Below are positions 1 to 5,749 of a stretch of DNA of 9,143 nucleotides, piece by piece. The position numbers and the translations under genes are program-made. The stretch covers positions 1-9,143 of the forward strand of contig CAYQMF010000179.1 in the NCBI GenBank assembly GCA_964418595.1, in the 5' to 3' direction. The DNA is from CAYQMF01 sp964418595 (GTDB taxonomy: Bacteria > Planctomycetota > UBA1135 > UBA2386). The notes beneath the pieces were generated by a model that saw nothing but the letters and a program-made list of their open reading frames with translations, made no database searches and was not told where the DNA came from. Within the stretch, counting starts at the first letter, position 1; each line of letters starts with the position of its first letter.

Positions 1-283
1 ACGCGTCCACCAGGACCACGAGGCGGGTCGGCCCGGGCCGCGCGGCCACGCGCAGCCCGCTCCACGCGAGCAGCGTCGCCGCACAAGCCAGCATCGCCAG
101 CAGCAGGCGCAGCCAGCGCCAGCGCACCGGCCGCTGCCGCTGCCGCACGCGCGCCAGCAGCCACTGCGGCAGATGCGCGGTGAGCACTTCGCGCCCCGGT
201 CGCGGCGGCAACGCCAGCAGCACGAACAGTGGCAGCGCGAGCAGCGCCCACAGGCGTGCCCCTTCGGTCACCTCGAGGCCCAC
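1..283 (-). CDS. BatA-like membrane VWA protein, N-terminal part (3' end outside window)
   Basis: The 94 visible residues contain two hydrophobic helices (LWALLALPLFVLLAL, 11-25, and LRLLLAMLACAATLLAW, 58-74) joined by a basic loop, then RLVVLVDA at the window edge. That is the beginning of a von Willebrand A domain, broken off inside the metal-site motif. The two-helix hairpin followed by VWA is the layout of BatA-type proteins, which face the periplasm and occur with MoxR and DUF58. Two in-frame GTG codons can start it. GTG 283 has GGAG eight bases upstream and is used here, giving a 16-base overlap with the DUF58 gene. GTG 271 would give a GTGA overlap, as at the ATPase/permease junction, and would remove four residues. 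The rest of the protein and any later genes lie outside. Confidence 0.85.
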   Translation of the reverse strand, partial: MGLEVTEGARLWALLALPLFVLLALPPRPGREVLTAHLPQWLLARVRQRQRPVRWRWLRLLLAMLACAATLLAWSGLRVAARPGPTRLVVLVDA

Positions 284-1170
284 GCGCCTCGCTCCGAGCC
301 CAGGGTCCACACCGCGCGGTACGAGCGCAGCGCGACGTCGTCGGGCCGCGGCGCCGGCACGCGGTGCAAGCGGTAGCCCGCCGCCACGAACACCGCGTCC
401 TGCGCGCGGCGCAGGCGCTGCAGTTCCACCACCAGTTCCGCGCGCAGGCCGGCGTCGAGGCGCAGCACTTCGCGCGCTCCGGTCTCCGGATCGCGCAGCG
501 CCACGAGCCCATCGGCGAGGTGCGCGCCGTCGTCTTCCGGCACGGCGGGCAGCAGGCCCAGACACTGCCGGCCGTGCCGGCGCAAGAGCGCGAGCGCGGG
601 GGCGATCTCGTCGGGCCGCGCGAAGTCCGACACCCACACGAAGCGGCCGCGCCAGCCTTCGAAGAGCGGTGTCTCCACCATGCGCAGCGGCGCGAACGAC
701 CGCGGTGCCTGCGCCAGCGCCGCGAGCATCTCCTCGAGCGCCGGCGCGCCGCGCAGGGTGGTGACCTTGCCGTTGCCCGCCACGAGGTGCAGCGCATCGA
801 GGCGCGCGAGCGCCAGCGCGCCCTGCACGGCGGCGAAGCGCAGCGCGGCGATGCGACGCGGCGGATCGCCGGCGTCCATGCTCCGCGAGTGGTCGACGAG
901 GAGCGTGAGCGTGCGGCGATCCTCGTCCTCGACGACCTTGGCGAAGAGCTGGCCAGTGCGCGCGTACGCGTTCCAGTCGACGTCGCGCATGTCGTCGCCC
1001 TCGCCGTAGCGACGGTGGCCGGCGAACGTGCCGCTGCGCGCCGAGAACCGCCGGCGCGCGCGCGCGGCGACGTCGCTTGCGCCGAAGTTGCGCGGCGCGT
1101 GCCGCACCACCTCGAGCAGCAGGCGGCGGAACGCCGGCGAGAACGCGCTTCCCGCGACGTCGGTGTTCAT
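268..1170 (-). CDS. DUF58 domain-containing protein
   Basis: This 300-residue protein carries the DUF58 signature RRYGEGDDMRDVDWNAYART (53-72) followed by QLFAKVVEDEDRRTLTLLVD (74-93) and DHSRSM (93-98). The last element supplies a DxSxS metal-binding site (Asp93, Ser95, Ser97) of a von Willebrand type A fold, which continues through FVWVSDFARPDE (177-188). DUF58 proteins are normally encoded beside MoxR AAA+ ATPases and membrane VWA proteins and are thought to help assemble or activate envelope complexes. The ATG at 1170 is chosen over an in-frame ATG at 1278 because AGGG lies six bases upstream of it, it starts ten bases after the previous stop, and the extra residues would overlap the upstream gene without resembling the family. 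The stop overlaps the start region of the next gene. No membrane segment was found, as in many family members. Confidence 0.94.
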   Translation of the reverse strand: MNTDVAGSAFSPAFRRLLLEVVRHAPRNFGASDVAARARRRFSARSGTFAGHRRYGEGDDMRDVDWNAYARTGQLFAKVVEDEDRRTLTLLVDHSRSMDAGDPPRRIAALRFAAVQGALALARLDALHLVAGNGKVTTLRGAPALEEMLAALAQAPRSFAPLRMVETPLFEGWRGRFVWVSDFARPDEIAPALALLRRHGRQCLGLLPAVPEDDGAHLADGLVALRDPETGAREVLRLDAGLRAELVVELQRLRRAQDAVFVAAGYRLHRVPAPRPDDVALRSYRAVWTLGSERGAWASR

Positions 1171-1180
1171 CGGCCGCCCT

Positions 1181-2140
1181 TCACTTGCCACCCGCGGCGA
1201 GCGCGCGGAAATAGCGTTCGACCATGGGCCGCTCGGCCGGCGGCACGTGTCGCGCGCGCAGCGCGCGCTCCAGCGCACGTTGGAAGGTGACCTCCGGCGG
1301 CTCGGGCGAGGGTGGGCCGCCGGCGCCGGCCGCGCTGCCGGTGCTGCTCGGCGCCACCTCTTCGATCACTTCGCGGCCTTGGCCAGTGGTCGTCGGCCCC
1401 TCGCCCAGGAAGTTGGGCACCACGAACTCCTCGCGCACCGGGAGGTGCAAGGGGCGGCTGGGGATGGCGGCGCCGTCGCCGTTCGCACTCTCGTCGCGCG
1501 GCGGCGGTGCCCCGGCGGGCGGGTCTTGCTGCGGCGGGTCGCGCGGCGATCCCGCGTCGCGGTCGGGCTTCTGCTCCCGGTCGCGCGCGTCGCCAGTGCC
1601 CCCGGCGCTTGCCGGATCGCCCTCCCCTTGCTGCGGCGCCGGCGCCTCGACGCCCATCCGGTCACCGGTGCGCAGGCCGAACGGCCACACGATGCGCAGG
1701 AGCAGCAGCGCCAGGAGCAGCGGCAGAAGGTACGCGAGCCGGCGCAGCGCGCGCCGCACCGAAGGTCCAACCGCGCGCGCCACGGGCAGGCGCTGCAGGC
1801 GCGCCGCCACCTCGCGCGCGAGCCACGCGCGCATCGCGCTGCCATCGCGTTGCCGGCGCTGCAGCCACCACGTCGTGAGTCCCTCCGCGCACCCCGCGCG
1901 CGCGTCGAGATCGACGATGCGCACCCGCTCCCGCCACATCGCCCACAGCGCGCCGACCGTGACCGTGACGCCGAGCCCCACCGCCAGCGTGCCGCGCACG
2001 CCGGGCACGACCAGCAACGCCACGAGGTAGGCGGCGACCGCGACGACCGCGAGCGCGAACGCGGTCGGGATCCCGCTGCCCAGGGCGGCGCGCACGCGCG
2101 CGCGGCGCACGTAGCGGAGGATGAGCGCGTCGCCTTGCAT
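1181..2140 (-). CDS. Three-helix membrane protein with long disordered tail, DUF4175-like
   Basis: This 319-residue protein has membrane segments near residues 24-45, 51-69 and 134-154. Between the second and third, RIVDLDARAGCAEGLTTWW (about 74-92) resembles the 'iDr-lgL-dRl-TA' stretch of DUF4175-type proteins, which accompany MoxR/DUF58/VWA clusters. Residues 157-285 are low-complexity, rich in Pro, Gly, Asp, Arg and Gln, and probably disordered outside the membrane. A short helical end (VTFQRALERALRARHVPPAE, then VERYFRAL) resembles the C-terminus of the same protein class. At 319 residues it is much shorter than full DUF4175 proteins, so it may be a reduced form. The ATG at 2140 lies eight bases after the transglutaminase-like stop with no good ribosome binding site, suggesting coupled translation. 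The family assignment is tentative; membrane topology and operon position are the firm points. Confidence 0.8.
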   Translation of the reverse strand: MQGDALILRYVRRARVRAALGSGIPTAFALAVVAVAAYLVALLVVPGVRGTLAVGLGVTVTVGALWAMWRERVRIVDLDARAGCAEGLTTWWLQRRQRDGSAMRAWLAREVAARLQRLPVARAVGPSVRRALRRLAYLLPLLLALLLLRIVWPFGLRTGDRMGVEAPAPQQGEGDPASAGGTGDARDREQKPDRDAGSPRDPPQQDPPAGAPPPRDESANGDGAAIPSRPLHLPVREEFVVPNFLGEGPTTTGQGREVIEEVAPSSTGSAAGAGGPPSPEPPEVTFQRALERALRARHVPPAERPMVERYFRALAAGGK

Positions 2141-2148
2141 GAGCGGCG

Positions 2149-4596
2149 TCAGAGCTTACGCGCGTAGGCAGCGATGTCGCTCCCCATCGCGAGCAGGAGG
2201 TAGAGCCTGCCCCCGAGCGCCGACCCGATCTCGGCACCGCCGCCCATCGCCGCGCGCGCGGCATCGGACACTTCGCCGATGCCCGGGATCTGACCCAGCG
2301 GGTCGTCGAGCGCCGCCTGCGCCTGCTGGTAGAGGCCCCAGGCCGCCTTCGCCTTCTGGTAGAGCGCCTCGTACTCCTCGCCCAGCATCTGCGCGCGCGC
2401 CGCGTCGACCTGGCTGCCGAGCGGATCCTTCACGAAATGGTCGATGGCGCGGTCGAGGCTGTCCTTGACGATGTCCTGGATGGTCTGCGCCAGGCACGCG
2501 CCACCCGCTTCCCGCATGGTGCCGCCCCCGGCCACGGCCGCGTTGAAGCACTGCACGAACTTCATGCAGCGCTTGACCATGGGCACGGAGATCTCCTTCA
2601 GCACGAAGAGCCCCTCCGAGGTGCCCTGGCCGCGGCCGTCGAGGCCGACGGCGACGACGGTCCCACCAGGCGGGAGCCGCCACCACGCGTAGCGGGAGTG
2701 GCCGTCGATCACCACGGCGCGCACCGGGGCCAGCACCCGCGCGCCGCCGGCGACCTCGCTCGCCATCCGCGCGCGCACGTCGGGGTCGAGCGTGAGCGCA
2801 TCGACCTCGTCGGGCCCCTGCAACAGCCGCAGGTCGATGCCCTCGGCAAACGCCGCGCGCAGGATCGCCGCCGAGAAGAAGGTCGTACCGCGCAGCGCGC
2901 GACCCTCGAGTTCGCTGCCGGCGAGGCCGTGGAACACGCGCGCGGCGTTGGCCGCCGCGGGCTCGCCCAGCACCGCGACCTCGTGGCGCGCGAGATCCAG
3001 CACCGTGCGCTCGACGAGACGGTCACCTTCGATCAGCTCGACGAACTCGCTGAGCAGGCTCAGGTTCGGCCGCGCCAGGAAGCAGACCGCCTTGCCCGCG
3101 CAGCTCGCCGCCGTCCACGCCAGCGCTGTGTCGCTGACCTGGCAGAGTTCGATGGGCAGGTCGGGCAGGCCGACGAACGCATCCGCGAGCGCACCGCGGT
3201 ACTCGCCCCGCTTCAACGCCACTGCGTCTTCGAGAGCACGGCGATCGACGATGCCGCTGAGCGCCTCCCGGGTGAGCTGCGTCGCGCCGACGAACCCCGT
3301 CGGCACGAAGGCGCGGTGCCGCTGCAGGAGGGCGATTGCCACGCGCCGCGGATCCTTCCACGCCTCCGCCACCGCGGCCTTGCCCTGACGGCGAACGGCC
3401 GGACCTACGCGATCGAGCAGCGCGCGCTCCACGGCGTGCGGCTCGCGCCCGGGCTCGCGCATCGTGAACGTCGCAAAGACCCCGGTCAGCTCGCTCGCCT
3501 CCGGCGTCGGCGTGCCACGGCCGAGGCGCCGGAACGGGTCCACCGCCAACGGTTGCGCCGCGGCCGCCTTGCGCCTGCCCTCCAGATCGAAGGCCCGCCC
3601 GGGGGCGAGCGCCTCCCCGGTCAGGCCCACGAGGCAGCCGAACGACGTGAACCCACTCGCTTGCCGCGTGATCGCTTCCGCCCGTCGATCGCCGAGCGTG
3701 GCATCCAGCGCGAGTTGCTCCGGCGCGATCACGATGTCGATGGCCTTGCCGAACAGCGTCGCCGTCGGCCACTCCTTCTCGAACACGGGCTCACGCCGCA
3801 ACGCCCCGCCGCTGTTCCGCTCCACGTCGATCCGCAGGTGCACGACGTGCGCCGGGACGTCGATCTCGGCGCCGACGCTCACCGCCTCCGGCACGGGCAG
3901 GAACGCCACCGGGTCGATGCTCCTCCACCCGTCGCCGTGTTCCACCTGCAGCCACGCGTGCACGCGCGCCGCGCTCGCGGCCTCGCGTGCGTCGACGTCG
4001 TTGCTGCCCGCGTGTCCCCCGAGCTGGGCGAGGTCGGCGCGGACGTCGTGCAGCTCCTGGCGGGTGACCTCGACGCGTGTCGCAAACACCTCTCCCCCTG
4101 CGGCCGTGGGCTGGGTCCCCGCCGGCACGGGCCCCGACGGCAACCACGCGGCCTGCGCCGGTGGAGCCGCAGACGCGCGCCGCACCAGATCGGCGGCGGC
4201 AGCGTCGCCCAGCGTCCCCCAGGCGAACCGCATCCGCGGCGCACCGTCGTGCGCGATGAGATCGCGGAGCAGCCGGCACAGCTCGGCGCTGTTGCCACCG
4301 CCAGCGGCCAGCACGCCATCGCTGCCGCGCAGGATGCCGGCGTAGGGTTCGTGGCGCAGGCGCGTGCGCACGAACGCCGCGCACGCCGCCGGGTCGTGCT
4401 GCAGGCGCGCCCCGATCGCCGTCGCGCTGGTCGCGGGCCAAGGTGTCGCCGCCGCCAGCGCGCGCAGCTCCGCCAGGCGCGCGTGCAGGATCTTCTCGTC
4501 GGGCCGGCGCGGGTCGAGCCGCGCATCCGACGCCAGGGAGAACGCCAACGTCAGGGCCGATCCGACGGACAGGCCCGAGCACAGCAGTCGCCGCAT
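2149..4596 (-). CDS. Secreted transglutaminase-fold protein with Ser in place of catalytic Cys
   Basis: This 815-residue protein has a signal-like N-terminus (MRRLLCSGLSVGSALTLAFS) and so is probably exported. Residues about 85-230 form a papain-like transglutaminase core: GGGNSAELCRLLRDLIAHDG (99-118), VHAWLQVEHGDGW (212-224) and SIDP (227-230). The His (213) and Asp (228) of the triad are present, but the position normally held by Cys is Ser103 (codon AGC); Cys107 is one helical turn later. A beta-rich part follows to about 345. Residues 400-650 are unrecognised apart from YAWWRLPPGG...LDGRGQ (636-657), which resembles a segment of other large bacterial transglutaminase-fold proteins. The last 150 residues are helical with Cys677, Cys683 and Cys701. 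It stands between the ABC and DUF58 modules. With Ser103 it may be a non-catalytic binding protein or a weak protease or transferase (inference). CDS certain, fold fairly sure. Confidence 0.85.
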   Translation of the reverse strand: MRRLLCSGLSVGSALTLAFSLASDARLDPRRPDEKILHARLAELRALAAATPWPATSATAIGARLQHDPAACAAFVRTRLRHEPYAGILRGSDGVLAAGGGNSAELCRLLRDLIAHDGAPRMRFAWGTLGDAAAADLVRRASAAPPAQAAWLPSGPVPAGTQPTAAGGEVFATRVEVTRQELHDVRADLAQLGGHAGSNDVDAREAASAARVHAWLQVEHGDGWRSIDPVAFLPVPEAVSVGAEIDVPAHVVHLRIDVERNSGGALRREPVFEKEWPTATLFGKAIDIVIAPEQLALDATLGDRRAEAITRQASGFTSFGCLVGLTGEALAPGRAFDLEGRRKAAAAQPLAVDPFRRLGRGTPTPEASELTGVFATFTMREPGREPHAVERALLDRVGPAVRRQGKAAVAEAWKDPRRVAIALLQRHRAFVPTGFVGATQLTREALSGIVDRRALEDAVALKRGEYRGALADAFVGLPDLPIELCQVSDTALAWTAASCAGKAVCFLARPNLSLLSEFVELIEGDRLVERTVLDLARHEVAVLGEPAAANAARVFHGLAGSELEGRALRGTTFFSAAILRAAFAEGIDLRLLQGPDEVDALTLDPDVRARMASEVAGGARVLAPVRAVVIDGHSRYAWWRLPPGGTVVAVGLDGRGQGTSEGLFVLKEISVPMVKRCMKFVQCFNAAVAGGGTMREAGGACLAQTIQDIVKDSLDRAIDHFVKDPLGSQVDAARAQMLGEEYEALYQKAKAAWGLYQQAQAALDDPLGQIPGIGEVSDAARAAMGGGAEIGSALGGRLYLLLAMGSDIAAYARKL

Positions 4597-4598
4597 GC

Positions 4599-4608
4599 AA
4601 CCTCCTTT
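4599..4608 (-). promoter_or_regulatory. Strong ribosome binding site of the transglutaminase-like gene
   Basis: The minus strand reads AAAGGAGGTT, then GC, then ATG at 4596. This is close to a full match to the 16S anti-Shine-Dalgarno sequence, the strongest site in the window, and it fixes the start. It contrasts with the weak sites inside the overlapping gene pairs and suggests independent translation of this gene. Confidence 0.8.
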
Positions 4609-4612
4609 GAGA

Positions 4613-4640
4613 GAGCGGCGGCGAGTCTAGCCGCCCGCTC
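4613..4640 (-). other. Imperfect GC-rich stem-loop between DUF4340 and transglutaminase-like genes
   Basis: On the minus strand GAGCGGGCGGC pairs with GCCGCCGCTC around the loop TAGACTC, giving a ten-pair stem with one bulged base. There is no run of T after it in either direction, so it is not a standard intrinsic terminator. It ends four bases before the ribosome binding site of the next gene. It might act as a processing point, a partial or Rho-dependent terminator, or a control on translation. The structure is visible in the sequence; the role is inference. Confidence 0.45.
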
Positions 4641-4658
4641 CCCGTGACGCCCGCTCCC
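4632..4658. repeat. 11-base direct repeat, 16-base period, in the only intergenic gap
   Basis: GGGAGCGGGCG (minus strand) occurs exactly at 4658-4648 and again at 4642-4632, separated by five bases (TCACG), so the copies lie about one and a half helical turns apart. It falls just after the DUF4340 stop and ahead of the transglutaminase-like gene. It could be a protein-binding site or chance in GC-rich DNA. The second copy overlaps one arm of the hairpin at 4613-4640. Confidence 0.5.
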
Positions 4659-4670
4659 TGCAGCGCCCGG

Positions 4671-5747
4671 CTACTTGCCGTCGGTGTCGAACAGGCTCTT
4701 GGGGTCGGCGGAGTCGATGGGCGCGACGGCCCAGTCCCCCACCGTGAACAGGAAGGGTAGGCGGCTGCTGAGCGCGTACAGCTCGTTCTTGCCCTCGAGC
4801 TTGCGGCCGACCTTGAGGTCGACGGTCTCGCCGCCTTCGAGCGTCAGGGTCACGGCGTGCTCCGGCGGCTCGAGCCCGATCTGCGCGAGTTCGAGGCCCT
4901 TGGCCTTGAGCGCGGCGGGTTGCAGAGGGGCGAGCACGTCCATCGCGTCGACGTAGGTGACCTTCTGGATCAGGGTCGTCATCTCCCCCTGGCGCACGGC
5001 AGCCGTGCCGTCGGGCCCGCTCTTGCGCTTCCACTCGACGATGTCGGCGCGCTCCTTCGTCACCTCGAAGCTGCCCTTGGGGTTGTGGAACGAAAAGCCG
5101 ACGAGCTTGGTCGGGTCGACGCGATAGACCGCCTTGTCGATCCACTCGTTGCGCTCCACGCCGAGCCGCCACGATTCGACCTCGTAGATGAGCACGCTCT
5201 GCTTGTCCTTGGCGCGCACGAAGCGGCCGGCGACGACGTCCTTGCCCCACTGGCCGCCGCTCACGTCCTTGCCGACCACCAGCTCCGCGAGGAGCTTCTG
5301 GTTGACGTCGTAGGCCGCGATGACGAAGCCCTGCGCCTTGTCGAGGCCGAACTGCGCGAGGTCCTCCGGCGAAGCCTGCGCGCGCAGCACGGAGCGCTCG
5401 TCGCGGCGCACGCGCCCGACGTTGTCGAGCACGAGGTCGACCATCTCGTTGCGCACGCGCAGGCCGGCGAGATCGCCGTCGGCGAGCGACCACTTGTCGC
5501 CCGGCTCGCGGCGCACCAGCACGTTCGGCACCGGCTTCTGCGCCTCGGCCGGCGGGTTGTTGGGATCGACGGGATCGTTCCAGCCCTGCGAGACGCGCAG
5601 GAACGCGACCGCGCCCTTGCTGAAGCCGTCGAAGAGCAGCGGGATGTCCTCGATCTCCGTGAAGTTGGCGCGCTCCGCGCGCACGGTGAGCGTCACCGGG
5701 ATCGCCAGCAGGAGTGCCAGCACCAGCAGGATGAGGTTGGTCTTCAT
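4671..5747 (-). CDS. DUF4340-family envelope protein
   Basis: This 358-residue protein starts with an uncleaved anchor or signal sequence (MKTNLILLVLALLLAIPVTL, residues 1-20), so the bulk should lie outside the cytoplasm. The body resembles DUF4340 proteins, which regularly follow GldG-type genes. It holds two related units, near residues 128-190 (LAQFGLDKAQGFVIAAYDV ... LVVGK) and 285-340 (LELAQIGLEPPEHAVTLTL ... LKVGR). Each has the family pattern 'GL-x-P/A, beta strand, GK/GR, beta strand'. The ATG is two bases after the GldG-like stop, so the genes are almost certainly co-translated and the products probably associate. The open frame continues far upstream, but that part is the shadow of the GldG-like gene. 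The molecular function of DUF4340 is unknown. The family call is from memory of its pattern and is fairly confident. Confidence 0.87.
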   Translation of the reverse strand: MKTNLILLVLALLLAIPVTLTVRAERANFTEIEDIPLLFDGFSKGAVAFLRVSQGWNDPVDPNNPPAEAQKPVPNVLVRREPGDKWSLADGDLAGLRVRNEMVDLVLDNVGRVRRDERSVLRAQASPEDLAQFGLDKAQGFVIAAYDVNQKLLAELVVGKDVSGGQWGKDVVAGRFVRAKDKQSVLIYEVESWRLGVERNEWIDKAVYRVDPTKLVGFSFHNPKGSFEVTKERADIVEWKRKSGPDGTAAVRQGEMTTLIQKVTYVDAMDVLAPLQPAALKAKGLELAQIGLEPPEHAVTLTLEGGETVDLKVGRKLEGKNELYALSSRLPFLFTVGDWAVAPIDSADPKSLFDTDGK

Positions 5748-5749
5748 GC

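Noticed and set aside
61..180. Repetitive CAG/GCG-rich stretch that looks like a triplet repeat
   Set aside because: It is explained by Leu, Ala and Arg codons in the membrane hairpin of the BatA-like protein; the units are not exact repeats.
229..1290. Plus-strand open frame of 353 codons opposite DUF58
   Set aside because: The DUF58 signature and metal-site motif are on the minus strand; the plus frame is Arg/Ala/Glu/His-rich shadow sequence.
4613..4640. Intrinsic terminator after DUF4340
   Set aside because: The stem is strong but no T-run follows on either strand, so it is listed only as a stem-loop of uncertain role.
2437..4647. Plus-strand open frame of 736 codons opposite the transglutaminase-like gene
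   Set aside because: Its composition is Arg/His/Ala-rich with no recognisable motif, and it is antisense to a gene with clear domains and a strong ribosome binding site. Long antisense frames are expected in DNA this GC-rich.
4624..4652. Possible sigma-70 type promoter with TAGACT as a -10 box
   Set aside because: TAGACT matches the consensus at four of six bases, but the sequence 17 bases upstream (GGGCGT) does not resemble a -35 box, and the hexamer sits in the hairpin loop.
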